Positions 30,383-40,387 of a DNA stretch of 64,000 nt are shown piece by piece. This DNA is from Pseudoips prasinana. Taxonomy: Eukaryota; Arthropoda; Insecta; Lepidoptera; Nolidae. Made by a program: the position numbers and the translations under genes. A model generated the notes under the pieces. The model did not search any database and was not told the DNA's origin. It saw only the letters and a list, made by a program, of their open reading frames with translations. The first letter of the stretch is position 1. The number at the start of each line of letters is the position of its first letter. The DNA lies in contig OX621247.1 in the NCBI GenBank assembly GCA_951640165.1, forward strand, positions 34,508,001-34,572,000, read 5' to 3'.

Positions 30383-30591
30383 GTTTGATTGCAGATATTG
30401 TGTGTCCTACGACAATGTTTGTGGAAGTCAAGCTTCTGTGTACGTTTTTACATTTAATTACAATATAAAAATTACAATATAAATTACAATAAAAATATTT
30501 TTTTTCGATATCATCGTAAGATTTTATCTTGAGCCATTCAGAGAGGACATTTTTACACTTGGTGTATGATAAAAGGTAAATATTTAGTATA

Positions 30592-30718
30592 ATAACACCC
30601 AGACTCAGGAGAAACAGACATGTTAAGGCATACAAATATCTGTCCAAGGTGGTAATCGAACCCACGACCTGCGGGTTGAAAAGGAAGCATTTGCCAAGCA
30701 CGCTAACGGGCCCGTCGT
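30592..30718 (-). mobile_element. SINE-A, 5' part
   Basis: Reverse strand: GACGGGCCCGTTAGCGTGCT head, GTGGGTTCGATTACC box region, and the ATATTTGTATGCCTTAACAT body. Confidence 0.85.
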
Positions 30719-31054
30719 CGTATGCATGTATGAGGATTAACTTATTATTTCATTGAACGATTGGAAGATAATTTTGGTGGTATATAATTCTGCTACTGGT
30801 GATGCCATATAATATCCATCGCCGGAGTATTATGCAGAGTGCCAACCAGTTTTGGCCCAAATTCGATAAACATAATATAATTACAACATCTGTAGATAGA
30901 TGTTAAAACTATCTGTCTCAATTACAAATTCCTTTATATTTAATTATGATTCTTTGTTAGATGCCTAGATTTGTTAAAACGATCGCATAACATACTTCTT
31001 TCTTTCTTTCATAGGGAAATAACATTTTTTTTTGAAAGAAAGAAAGAAATACTT
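30719..31054. other. unassigned, short (GAAA)n at the end
   Basis: No gene. (CTTT)n and (GAAA)n stretches at 31,000-31,050 may be retroelement tails in opposite orientation. Confidence 0.45.
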
Positions 31055-31141
31055 AATTTTAGTTAGCTAAATATCGTTACTTTCATAAAATAAATCTTAT
31101 TGTAAATTATTTCCTACAATCCGTGTACCTAAATATCTATA

Positions 31142-31757
31142 AATTCAGTCAAAAAAGTATCGGGAATGGATGATTTGTTTATGGTTCCAAATTCAAATTT
31201 TTGTTGTTAATTTGTTGTTGTTAGATTAGCACAACTGTTTTCCATTGTGGGGCGGAGTTTAGTTGCATCTGTTATTTATATTAAATATAAAAAGAATATT
31301 ATTTGAGCGTTATGCGGCGTTTAAGAGAGCAAATTCGACGAAAAAAGGCCAGATTTGTGGAAAGAAAATTCTTGGATTTTGCACCACGATAATGCGCCTT
31401 CGCACAAGGCCATCATTATGAACGAATTTTTGACCAAACACTCAACAAATACCATCCAGCAACCACCATATTCACCAGATATGGCTCCAGCTGACTTCTT
31501 TCTTTTTCCTAAACTCAAATTACCACTTCGTGGTACCCGTTTTCAATCGGTAGAAGACTTAAATGAGAATTCGCGGCGAGAACTGAACTCAATTCCGAAA
31601 GCAGCGTTTCAAAAATGTTTTGATGAATGGATTATTCGTTGGCGTAAGTGTATCGTTTCTGAAAGAGCATACTTTGAAGGTGATAAAATAAATTTGGATG
31701 AATAACAAACATTTTGTATATTATTGATCTTTTCCCGGTAATTTCTTGACAGAGTAG
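31142..31757 (+). mobile_element. internally deleted mariner, 616 bp, TA duplication
   Basis: Inverted ends match at about 18 of 22 positions: CAGTCAAAAAAGTATCGGGA on the left and TCCCGGTAATTTCTTGACAG on the right. TA flanks both sides (31,140-31,141 and 31,758-31,759) and the empty site is preserved in other G copies. Full-length mariners are about 1.3 kb, so the 5' half of the gene is gone. Confidence 0.9.
31355..31705 (+). pseudogene. mariner transposase C-terminal remnant
   Basis: The last 116 residues of a mariner transposase, the enzyme that cuts and rejoins element ends at TA sites. It keeps L-H-H-D-N-A-P-S-H with the second catalytic Asp, then Y-S-P-D-M-A-P-A-D with the third Asp exactly 34 residues later (DD34D). 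It ends R-W-R-K-C-I-V-S...Y-F-E-G-D. The first catalytic Asp, the DNA-binding domain and the start are deleted, so it cannot be active. H-D-N-A-P-S-H separates it from the other mariner at 61,414 (H-D-N-A-R-P-H). Confidence 0.9.
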
Positions 31758-31870
31758 TATGTACCTAGAAATAATTATAAATTAATTATATATTACTATG
31801 AACATGTTCTGACTATTTACAAACGCTTTTTTAAAGTCTACGTGAATAAAAACATTTTTTTATTTTATTT

Positions 31871-32125
31871 TATTTATTTTTTTATAATGTAATACATACA
31901 AATTAGTTAAAAGGTGCTTAAAAACAAAAACAAATTGCTGTGTATCATAAATGGGTGCCAACTTCAGCATAAGCTACATCAACAAATACTGTAACGTTAG
32001 TATTCTAGTTGGCCCTAGTTCTAGTTGTTTCTAGTCGGTAGTTTTTATAAGACAAACAAATAATTCAAAGTATAAACTATGTGTTAGCTGTTGTTTAGAC
32101 AAGTAAGAAATGAAATTATCGAACA
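31871..32125. other. unassigned DNA
   Basis: No gene or clear repeat. Confidence 0.5.
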
Positions 32126-32310
32126 CTAGCTATGCCTCGCAGTGTTACCCGCGTTCAACTTTATAAATTAAAGCCTATGTTTTATTCGGATATATAAGCT
32201 ATAAAATTACAAAGTTTCATCAAAATCAGTTCGATTGCTTTTGAGTGAAAGAGTAACAAACATACACAACTACACACTCACAAACTTTCCCCTTTATAAT
32301 ATTAGTGTGA
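32126..32310 (-). mobile_element. Hel-N, complete, 185 bp
   Basis: Reverse strand starts TCACACTAATATTATAAAGG and ends with GCATAGCTAG. It is flanked by A (32,125) and T (32,311). No coding. Confidence 0.8.
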
Positions 32311-32312
32311 TT

Positions 32313-32790
32313 GTATAAATGTATATATATATGGCCTTTGCGTCTGTTACAGACGATTTACGGCGCATTCTCTGAGAGACATTTCTTATGGTGGCTAAAC
32401 AAACCGATGCGAGAGCGACATAGCCTGCCGCAGGCCTGACAAGAGAAGTTTGCGGTGGTTGGTGCCGAGCCGCTTTCATGTCGCTTTTGTCTCTTATCAG
32501 CAAGTACTCCGAACCAGGCTTCATCACAGATCTTACGACCCTCCACTACGCGTTTGCGCCATTCAACTCTATTTTCAGCGAGCTTTTCCCAGCTACAGTG
32601 GTCAATTTTAAAAGCAGCCATATCCCGCTTGGTGCAGTCTTTAACGCGAAGCAGAGGTCTACCGACATCGCGCTTCGCATTAGCTACCGCACCCAACAGA
32701 ACACATCGCGGTATTCGAGTGGGTTCCATTCTGTGCACATGCCCCAACCAACGTAAACACTGTTTAACAAACGCTGTCAGGCTAGGTAAT
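32313..32790 (-). mobile_element. LINE fragment S with (TA)n tail
   Basis: 5'-truncated LINE whose C-terminal coding region is followed by a short 3' UTR (GTCTGTAACAGACGCAAAGG, with a GTCTGTAACAGAC palindrome) and an ATATATATAC tail. A second copy lies at 63,452-63,772 with the same 3' end. Confidence 0.8.
32358..32747 (-). CDS. C-terminal fragment of a LINE polyprotein (S)
   Basis: This 129-residue open frame is the end of a non-LTR retrotransposon protein. It starts in G-H-V-H-R-M, then R-D-V-G-R-P-L-L-R-V-K-D-C and a K-R-D-M-A-A-F block, and ends with a zinc finger C-x2-C-x12-H-x4-C (near residues 106-126, C-Q-A-C-G-R-L-C...S-H-H-K-K-C). Such G-H-V-x-R-M...G-R-P segments follow the RT domain in several LINE clades; the finger probably binds RNA or DNA. 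The frame is intact to its stop, but no RT or endonuclease is present, so it is a 5'-truncated copy. Clade assignment is not certain. Confidence 0.75.
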   Translation of the reverse strand: MGHVHRMEPTRIPRCVLLGAVANAKRDVGRPLLRVKDCTKRDMAAFKIDHCSWEKLAENRVEWRKRVVEGRKICDEAWFGVLADKRQKRHESGSAPTTANFSCQACGRLCRSRIGLFSHHKKCLSENAP

Positions 32791-33010
32791 ATATATGTAT
32801 GATTATATTTAATACAGAATTTAATTTATTATATTTTTAACAATGTTTTAGAAATATTTGTTCACTCTCCAAACCTGTTTGTTATTGCGAGTAGATAACA
32901 AAGGGCTGTTTGTTAATGATAATTTTGTTACGATCCTGTACAAGCAATTTCATTGTGATTATTTACAGCTCCGTTTATTTTTTGTAAATTAATATATAAG
33001 TAGACAAGTA
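32791..33010. other. unassigned DNA
   Basis: No gene or clear repeat. Confidence 0.5.
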
Positions 33011-33642
33011 TTGACGGGCCTGTTGGCGTAGTTGGCAAATGCTTGCTTTTCACGCCGGAGGTTGTGGGTTCGATTCCCACCCAGGATAGATATTTGTGTG
33101 CATGAACATGTCTGTTTGTCCTGAGCCTGGGTGTAATTATCTATATAAGTATGTATTTACAAAAGAAAAGTAGTATATGTAGTATATCAGTTATTTGGTA
33201 TCCATAGTACAAGCTCTGCTTAGTTTGGGATCACATGGCTGCGTAAAATAAAATAAAAAAGGTTTTTATTCACGTAGACTTTAAAAAAGCGCTTGTAAAT
33301 AGTCAGAACATGTTTGTAGTAATATAGTTGTATGCATTATTATTTCTAGTAACATAGATATTTAGGTACACATTGTATGAAAACATTTATAAAATTTATT
33401 TTATTATAGCAATGATATTTAGCTAGCTCGTATCAAGTTATTGTCAAGAGATTATGTTTAATTATCTAGTTTAAGTCTAATATTTTGACTACATATTGTC
33501 AATGGTTCTGTCTATATTAAGGTATTATTATTATGACAGACCTTGTGTTAATAACGACGGTCGCGCTTTAATGCTACCACCGGATCCAATGCGCCCCAAC
33601 TGAGTGTGTGTGTAAATTATGTCCCAGGATATTATTATTATT
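33011..33642 (+). mobile_element. SINE-A split by G
   Basis: Head TTGACGGGCCTGTTGGCGTA, box GGGTTCGATTCCC, body and core to GGGATCACATGGCTGCG at 33,242. The tail TGTGTAAATTATGTCCCAGG then ATATTATTATTATT resumes at about 33,607. A 5'-truncated G in the opposite orientation lies between. Confidence 0.9.
33243..33606 (-). mobile_element. LINE 3' end G nested in SINE-A
   Basis: Starts (reverse strand) at GTTGGGGCGCATTGGATCCG and ends with the GAATAAAAACCTTTTTTATT tail. Confidence 0.9.
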
Positions 33643-33784
33643 GCTCATTTAATACTAAAGGAATTGATCATGGTCACGGGTTGACTGACTAAGATCAATC
33701 CAACTTGGTCGAAACGTTGGGAAAATAGCAATAAAGGTTATTCGCGTTAATACCTGTAAACAATGTTGTATATAAGTATTAAGA
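33643..33784. other. unassigned DNA
   Basis: TTGGTCGAAACGTTGGGAAA followed by ATAGCAATAAAGG at 33,706-33,738 looks like a retroelement 3' end, but I see no second copy here. Confidence 0.4.
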
Positions 33785-33876
33785 TTGTTACAATAATAAC
33801 ATCTTAGGAGATTATTCAGACACGGTCATCTAATCCCAAACTAAGCAGAGCTTGTATTATAGGAACCAGATAACCC

Positions 33877-34012
33877 CTACAAGATCGACCGATGATCTTG
33901 TGCAGGTCGCTGGAAACTGCTGGATTCGAATATCGCAAGACCGGCAATTATGGAGATCTTTGGGGGAGCCTTTGGCCAGCCGTGGACGTTTTTCGGATGA
34001 TACGATGATAAC
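33877..34012 (+). mobile_element. RTE-type LINE 3' end (E), nested
   Basis: ACAAGATCGACCGATGATCT through GGAAACTGCTGGATTCGAAT to a decayed TTTTCGGATGATACGATGAT tail. Confidence 0.8.
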
Positions 34013-34019
34013 TCATATA

Positions 34020-34177
34020 CTTTTAATTTTATAAATGTGTTCATACAATGTGTACCTAAATAACTATGTTACTAGAAATAATAATGTATACAACTATTTT
34101 ACTACAAACATGTTCTGACTATTTACAAGCGCTTTTTTAAAGTCTACTGAATAAAAACCTTTTTTATTTTAATCATT
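34020..34177 (+). mobile_element. LINE 3' end G, nested
   Basis: AATGTGTACCTAAATAACTA, AACATGTTCTGACTATTTAC and the CTGAATAAAAACCTTTTTTA tail. Confidence 0.85.
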
Positions 34178-34336
34178 ACTTCCTTTTCTTTTGTAAATAA
34201 ATACATACTTATATAGATAATTACACCCAGACTCAGGACAAACAGACATGTTCATGTACACAAATATCTGTCCTAAGTGGGAACTCACGACCAGCGTGCC
34301 AAGGCAAGCGTTTACCAACCACATCATGAGCCCGTC

Positions 34337-34831
34337 ATGTTATACCAAAAAGCGCCACTATCACCAAAAAACTGTTACACTGATTGGCGATTTTGTTTTT
34401 TAATGTAACTGTTTGCATTTCTAAGAATAAACGATAAAAAACAACCGCTTATGAACAACAGGATGAATCTACGCATGAAGATACTGCCCAGAAAAGCAAA
34501 CACTTTCTCAAGATTGGCATTATTGAGTGCCTCCTACAGACATTGCATTGAAGTTGAGGAAACTTCAGGCGCGTACTGTTACATTGCAAGAGACCAGTTT
34601 ACTAAATAAAATAGTTCCTGAACAAGTTAAAGATACTGCAGAGGGTACACAACCTTGCGGTAATACTCAAGATCGCTCTCGAAGTCTTCTGAGAAGTACT
34701 GAAATATAATGCGTAGCCAAAAACGGTGACGGTCTTAATTGGCTTACTAGTCTGACCTATTACTATGTGTCTGACCCATACAGAGTATACATAGTAATTG
34801 CATATCAATGATAAAGTCACGCATCACACAA
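34337..34831. other. unassigned DNA
   Basis: Short frames on both strands near 34,527-34,820 match nothing known. Confidence 0.45.
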
Positions 34832-35008
34832 TCACACTAATATTATAAAGGCGAAAGTTTGTGAGTGTGTATGTTTGTAACTTCTTTACGTCTAAACGGC
34901 TAGAGCGATTTTAATAAAATTTGGTATGGCGTTAGCTGACACCCTGGATTAACACATAGGCTATAATTTATAAAGTTTACCGCGAGTAAGACCGCGGGGC
35001 ACCGCTAG
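34832..35008 (+). mobile_element. Hel-N, complete, 177 bp
   Basis: Starts TCACACTAATATTATAAAGG, contains TTTTAATAAAATTTGGTATG, and ends GGGGCACCGCTAG. Preceded by A, followed by T. Confidence 0.85.
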
Positions 35009-35012
35009 TAAA

Positions 35013-35262
35013 TTAATAAATATCTTGGGGCCACTAACACACTGACATCTGCTCCCAAAACAAGCACAGTCTATACTATGGCAACCAGAAAAGTGATAAA
35101 CATACTTATATATTCTTAAATACACATCCAAATTATAGACAAATGACACACAGACACAGAACCAAGAACCGTGCTCATCACACAAAGGTTTGTCCCGGGT
35201 GGGATCGAACCCACGACCTTCGATTTAGAAATCACGGTCACTCGCCACTAGCCCAAAACCAA
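35013..35262 (-). mobile_element. SINE-L
   Basis: Reverse strand: CTAGTGGCGAGTGACCGTGA head, GTGGGTTCGATCCC box, TTTGTGTGATGAGCACGGTT body, then CATAGTATAGACTGTGCTTG and a CCCCAAGATATT end. Confidence 0.85.
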
Positions 35263-35274
35263 AACCAAAACTAA

Positions 35275-35668
35275 ACCAAAACCCGTCCTATGGCAACCAA
35301 ACAACTGATAAATATATTTATGTATTGTATGTATTTCTGAATACACATACAAATCACACTAATATTATGAAGGCGGAGAGTTTATGAGTATGTGAGCGTG
35401 TATGTTTGTTACTTCTTCACGTCCAAACCGCAGGAGCGATTTTAATAAAATTTGGTATGGAGTTAGCTGACACCCTGGATTAACACATAGGCTATAATTT
35501 ATAAAGTTTAACGCGGGTAAAACCGCGGGGCACAGCTAGTTATAGATAAATGTCACACAGACACAACCAATAACAGTGCTCATCACACAAAGGTTTGTCC
35601 CAGGCGGGGGTCGAACCCACGACCTCTCGCTTATCAATCAGGGTTACTTACCACTAGACCAATGATAT
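35275..35668 (-). mobile_element. SINE-L split by Hel-N
   Basis: The body up to TGAATACACATACAAA at 35,353 resumes at 35,540 with TTATAGATAAATGTCACACA and runs into the head (box GGGTTCGACCCCC). Its neighbour at 35,013 shows the uninterrupted order. Confidence 0.85.
35354..35539 (+). mobile_element. Hel-N nested in SINE-L, 186 bp
   Basis: Starts TCACACTAATATTATGAAGG, ends GGGGCACAGCTAG, flanked by A and T. Confidence 0.9.
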
Positions 35669-36017
35669 TATTTTAGTGCAGGCAACGTCGTTAAAAACTT
35701 AAAATGTTTTTATAGAATTTTTGTACTTTTATTGCCTTTGCAAAACTTAATAGACGACTCGTATTTTAAGTCGTAGATATTCGGCATAAATATTCCCAAT
35801 CGAGCGGCAATAATTCACAAGTTAAGCCACCTAGGAGTAGGTGGCTCCAACAGTTTGTAAAGGTTTAGAGCGCGAGCCGATAGGTCTGGAAAGGTAATAT
35901 ATTATAGTATCAGTATTAAATAATTTGCGTGTTTGGCTCGGTTTTATATTTCAATATTCATATATATTTCAGCTTTATGCTATCATAAATTATGATAAAA
36001 CAATCAAGAAATCTTTT
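35669..36017. other. unassigned DNA
   Basis: A short imperfect palindrome AGCCACCTAGGAGTAGGTGG lies at 35,825. No gene. Confidence 0.5.
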
Positions 36018-36355
36018 GTCTGCCTTGTCGGTCTAGTGGTAGGGTAATCGCAAATAATTATGTCCTGGGTTTGAATCCCGGGTCGGACTAAAAAGTGTTT
36101 TGACATTTTTCTTTAAAGAAAAATGTTTCATTATCCGCTTGATATCTAGGAGTCACGGATCTAGTACGTACATATCACCCCCGTGCCGTGGAGAGCATGA
36201 AAAGCCGTCGGTCCTGTATATGACCTCTTTCCAGTTCTATAGCTAGTCGTCCCATCGGATCACGAGAGTGATTGAATAGAAAGTGTTAGCGCACACACTT
36301 TCGCACTATAATATGTCCCGCGCGACCAAGAGCACATTATTATTATTTTATTGTA
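36018..36355 (+). mobile_element. SINE-D
   Basis: Head CTGCCTTGTCGGTCTAGTGG, box GGGTTTGAATCCC, body with CTAGTCGTCCCATCGGATCA and CACTATAATATGTCCCGCGC, tail ACATTATTATTATTT. Confidence 0.9.
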
Positions 36356-36406
36356 TTATTTATATAACTATTAAAATAACGTAATAATCTGACGATAATG
36401 ATACTT

Positions 36407-36475
36407 GAGAGATCTTTGGGGGAGGCCTTTGTCCAGCAGTGAACGTCTTTCGGCTGATATGATGATAATGATGAA
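36407..36475 (+). mobile_element. RTE-type LINE 3' end (E), short
   Basis: GAGATCTTTGGGGGAGGCCT through TTTCGGCTGATATGATGATA. Confidence 0.85.
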
Positions 36476-36539
36476 TGATACTTGCACTAGCGGCTATTTT
36501 ATTAAAGTATTATACGCATTAGTGAACTGAATCACTTTT

Positions 36540-36750
36540 TTTTTATATGACAGGGACAGCACCGACTAAACTTAACCTGCCGTGGACTTCTCTTGGCACC
36601 TGATGGGAAGAGCCCCGGCGTTTCTGCAATGTCCCAGATGGTCGGGACATGTACCCTGGGAGGGCTCTGAATTGCACTCCCCTATTGCCAACTCCTGCCA
36701 ATCTGGCACAGTGAGTGCGCCACAAACAGATCGCTGTCGCCCGGAGCTGC
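36540..36750 (+). repeat. interspersed repeat I
   Basis: CTAAACTTAACCTGCCGTGG, CCAGATGGTCGGGACATGTA and CACAAACAGATCGCTGTCGC match I. It abuts a SINE-C. Confidence 0.7.
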
Positions 36751-36755
36751 TTGAG

Positions 36756-36914
36756 TGTACTGAATCCCTGCGTCGCGGGGTCTTTTACAAACATATAATT
36801 GACAAACATAAAGTACATCCAGACTCAGAACAACTACTTATGGGCCACACAAATAGTTGTCCTGAGCGGAATCGAACCCGCATACTGTCTTAACCACTGC
36901 GCCACACGTGCAGA
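36756..36914 (-). mobile_element. SINE-C
   Basis: Reverse strand: CTGCACGTGTGGCGCAGTGG head, a partly deleted box, AGTTGTTCTGAGTCTGGATG body and the GACCCCGCGACGCAGGGATT end. Confidence 0.85.
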
Positions 36915-37310
36915 TACTTTTCCTTAAAATAATGTTTTTGTTATTTCACAATTTACAGTAATAATGGATATATATATGTATAACGGTTTGATAAAAATAC
37001 TTGGATTTCTTTATAGTCATTTCTTAAGTTAATCTGAGTTCATGTACAACTACTTAACGCACACACTACAGCGTTTTCGGATAACATGCATCATCCATCA
37101 CCGCGTATTGACGGCAAGTTATTAAATGAAAACACAAAAAACTGGTGATGGATTGCAAATTTAGCTTCCGTGCTCAAATCCCATCGGATGAGAACATATT
37201 TTGTATTTTTTTATTACAAACTTATATAGAAGCCAATTTGGAAATTTGAATCAAATCATCTCTATTGGCATAAAACAAGTTTTAAATGGTAGAAACATTA
37301 TTATGAACTA
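36915..37310. other. unassigned DNA
   Basis: No gene or clear repeat. Confidence 0.5.
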
Positions 37311-37388
37311 GCTGACCCCGCAGTTTTACCCGCGTTAAACTTTATAAATTATAGCCTATGTGTTAATCCAGGGTATATATATCTTGCA
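37311..37388 (-). mobile_element. Hel-N, 3' end only
   Basis: Read on the plus strand: CTAGCTGACCCCGCAGTTTT, AACTTTATAAATTATAGCCT, then lost after TTAATCCAGGGT. Confidence 0.7.
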
Positions 37389-37429
37389 GAAAATAATATG
37401 TCAATACTTGAGATTTGGAGCTTTTTTTT

Positions 37430-37829
37430 TTTGTTAAGACAGTATTCACACTGTCTCCTACGCATGCCATCCGCAAAAAGTGTCTACAGGTGGGTATGTT
37501 GGAGTCGCACCGACTAAATGTACCTTCCGAGGACTTCACTTGGCACCTGATTCAGGGAACCCCGGGTATGCGGGTATGCTGCTCCGGTGCTGCCCTTTTC
37601 ATGCGTCATGTCCCAGATGGTCGGGGCACATACCCTAAGAGGGCTCTTGCTGGCCCTCCCTATTTGCCGACTCCTGCCAGTCAGGCGCAGCGACTGTGCC
37701 ACAGTCAGATCGCTGTCTTCCCGGAGTTGCTTCCACGTGGCGGCAGTAGAGGACACTTCTCACACTGCCACTGCAGGTCCTAGGGGAGTTGGGCTACCGG
37801 CTGCCGCCGCCGCCCCGACGCCTCCTTAA
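37430..37829 (+). repeat. interspersed repeat I, longest copy
   Basis: All I blocks are present plus an extension with GGCGGCAGTAGAGGACACTT and CCGCCGCCGCCCCGACGCCT. The reverse strand has an 80-residue frame with W-K-Q-L-R-E-D and R-V-x-x-P-T-I-W-D-M patterns that recur in the other copies. This suggests a decayed coding fragment of an unidentified element. Confidence 0.65.
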
Positions 37830-38089
37830 GTAATTCAAGCCACTTCCATTCATTGATTACGGATTAGGAAATGGTCTTAAAACCAAGAGAGACATCGAAT
37901 CTAGTGCATCAAGTATGTTTGCTAAGGCCAGCACAGACTGCTTTAGGGGTATAGAGCGGAAAAGAGTGGCCTCCCTGATGCGGCGCGTGCGTAACAGCAA
38001 CCAACCTTCTGAATACCATATTGAGAAAGGTTAATTATCCGGTTGTGAAACACTGGAATACCATCATTCAAAGTCAAAATAGTGCTTAT
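37830..38089. other. unassigned DNA
   Basis: No gene or clear repeat. Confidence 0.5.
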
Positions 38090-38223
38090 GTACAGCCGCC
38101 AGCACATCAAGCTATCTGTCAAATTTACCCAATTGAAAGTGAACCGTATGCTTTTGTGATGAAGTTGAAAATCTATAAAAGAAATTTGACAGATTGGGGT
38201 AGCTAGATGTGCTGGCGTCTGTA
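38090..38223. mobile_element. MITE family M, 134 bp
   Basis: Left GTACAGCCGCCAGCACATCA and right GATGTGCTGGCGTCTGTA are inverted. The internal part is an inversion-related match of the 18,042 copy. Confidence 0.9.
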
Positions 38224-38814
38224 ATAATAAAGAAATAATTTGTAATGTTGACATTGAATAATGATATACTAACATAGTTATAAGTATGACTTACTAAGTA
38301 TACATGGAATATTTTAGATTCTGAAATAAAATGAATATTAATAAATGTCCAGGCAAAAGCGGTGTGCAAAGAACGAAACAAATGGAAATCCGTTATCTCT
38401 GCCTACCTCTCTAGGAGCAGGCGTGAGTCTATGTATGTAACACTTATCGCATTCTGTTTTAATCCATGTTTTTGCTATAGTTCTTTCGATTTCACACTAA
38501 ATTTTACTAATTAATACGTCATTGTGTAACCTGTTATCAATTAACAAGAGCAAAATCTATCTACCGTGTTCAATTGGGCTGAGATAGAAATGTTAGTTGT
38601 TAAATTTTGCTTACGTGTCTTGGCACTGCGCCGTCCACCCACTGGCTTGTACTCAGCAGAATGTTTAAAACAAGTTTAGTGGAGCCAAGGAAATACTTTG
38701 GATAAAACTTCAGACTGTAATGTTTAGATAATGGACAATAATAAGGGTTTGGACGATTCATTTTGGAGTAATACATACCAGAAGTAACTAACTGCTACAG
38801 GTGATTTAGTAAAT
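38224..38814. other. unassigned DNA
   Basis: No gene or clear repeat. Confidence 0.5.
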
Positions 38815-38892
38815 AATAAAAATAATATCCTGGGTCATTATTCACACTCGGCTATCTGATTTCAAATTAAGCCGAGCGTGTACTGCTGAAAT
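38815..38892 (-). mobile_element. SINE-A 3' end
   Basis: ATAATATCCTGGGTCATTAT and GGCTATCTGATTTCAAATTA, a diverged core and tail. Confidence 0.7.
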
Positions 38893-38940
38893 CACATGTA
38901 AATTTATTATTTTTTATAATATTAATAATTATTATTTATA

Positions 38941-39455
38941 TAGATAACTAGCTGTGCCCGCGACTTCGTCCGCGTGTTAATTAGTTTATTACGTTTTTCT
39001 TGTAAAATAAAAAACTTTTTCTAAAATAAAAGTAGCTTAAGTTACTCCTTATTACATCAGCTATCTGCCAATAAAAGTCCCGTCAAAATCGGTCCAGCCA
39101 TTTCAGAGATTAGCCGGAACAAACAGACAGACAGACAGACAAAAATTGTAAAAAAACCTTTTTGGTGTATGTACCGTATATATATTCATATTATTATTTA
39201 TATAGATAACTAGCTATGCCCGCGACTTCGTCCGCGTGTTAATTAGTTTATTACGTTTTTCTTGTAAAATAAAGAACTTTTTCTAAAATAAAAGTAGCCT
39301 AAGTTACTCCTTATTACATCAGCTACCTGCCAATAAAAGTCCCGTCAAAATCGGTCCAGCCATTTCACAGATTAGCCGGAACAAACAGACAGACAGACAG
39401 ACAAAAATTGTAAAAAAACCTTTTTGGTGTATGTACCGTATATATATTCATATTA
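38941..39455 (-). repeat. Hel-R tandem duplication, 262-bp period
   Basis: Two nearly identical units, the second starting at 39,203. Each has TAGATAACTAGCTGTGCCCG (one G/A change), the CTTCGTCCGCGTGTTAATTA block, GCCATTTCAGAGATTAGCCG and (AGAC)n. The duplicated unit includes flanking TTATTATTTATATAGATAA, so the duplication is larger than the element. The CTAGCTGTGCCC end suggests a Helitron-like 3' end on the reverse strand. Confidence 0.85.
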
Positions 39456-39517
39456 ATGTAGTAAAAACTGGTTATTTCAATATTACAAACAGACACTCCA
39501 ATTTTATTTATTTGTAT

Positions 39518-39622
39518 AGATTACACCCAGACACAGGGCAAACAGACATGTTCATGCACACAAATATCTGTCCAGAGAGGGAATCAAACCGGGAAAGGCA
39601 TCTACCAAACACGCCAACATTT
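39518..39622 (-). mobile_element. SINE-A, 5' part, eroded
   Basis: GATTACACCCAGACACAGGG and AAACAGACATGTTCATGCAC with a damaged box and head. Confidence 0.75.
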
Positions 39623-39658
39623 ATATAAATCTGTTAAGTTTTAGTTTTTATAACATTA

Positions 39659-39971
39659 CTAGCTGTGCCCCGCGGTTTTACTCGCGTAAAATTTTGTTAA
39701 TTATCACAGCTCCTGCCCCGTAGGTGCTAGCGTGATAATATGTAGCCTATATGTTGACTCGACCTCTTAGTGATATTCATGCAAAATTTGAAGTAAATCC
39801 ATGCAGTACTTTTTGAGTTTAGCCCGGACATACATACAGACAAACAGACAAAAATTCTAAAAACTATATTTTTCGTTTCGATATCGATTATAGACCACGC
39901 CCCAAGTATCCTTTTAAAAAAATATTCAATGTACAGTTTTGAATTTCCTACGATTTTATTATATGTATAGA
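39659..39971 (-). mobile_element. Hel-Q, 313 bp
   Basis: Reverse strand starts TCTATACATATAATAAAATC and ends GGGGCACAGCTAG. Flanked by A and T. Confidence 0.85.
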
Positions 39972-40229
39972 TTCTCAATGCAAAGCGTAAATCTAATCTC
40001 AAAAATAATCATATACTCGTATGTATTCGTCCTTCGGTCGTGGAACTAGTATATAATTCACATGCAACCGTGAACATATCTGCTGGCCACGTTTCAAGAA
40101 AACAAAGCCAATGGGTATCACCTACATCCTCCGGAAGGATGTTAGCAATCATTATCCTGGGACATTATTCACACACGGCCATCTGATCCCAAACTAAGCA
40201 GAGCCGGTACTATGGAAACTAGATAACCA

Positions 40230-40364
40230 TCACAATAATATTATAAAGGCGAAAGTTTGTGAGTGTGTGAATGTGTATGTTCATTACTTCATATACGAAA
40301 CTTTGTAGTAATATGGCTATAATTTATAAAGATTAACGCGGGTAAAACGGCAGGGCACAGCTAG
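40230..40364 (+). mobile_element. Hel-N nested in SINE-A, 135 bp
   Basis: Starts TCACAATAATATTATAAAGG, ends CAGGGCACAGCTAG, between A and T. It is shorter inside than other N copies. Confidence 0.85.
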
Positions 40365-40387
40365 TACGACATATGCCTACTACATAT

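Larger units (their letters stand above)
31055..31870 (+). mobile_element. LINE 3' end G, split by a mariner remnant
   Basis: G sequence up to CCGTGTACCTAAATATCTAT at 31,140 continues at 31,760 with TGTACCTAGAAATAATTATA and ends GTGAATAAAAACATTTTTTT. The uninterrupted version is at 2,921-2,960. Confidence 0.9.
33785..34336 (-). mobile_element. SINE-A split by E and G
   Basis: The tail-side part (33,785-33,872, ending GAACCAGATAAC) and the head-side part (34,186-34,336, from TTTTGTAAATAAATACATAC) are collinear in SINE-A. An RTE 3' end and a G copy are stacked between them. Confidence 0.85.

Noticed and set aside
38941..39455. CRISPR-like array
   Set aside because: Only two long units with a 262-bp period, in a eukaryotic transposon context. 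Not a CRISPR pattern.
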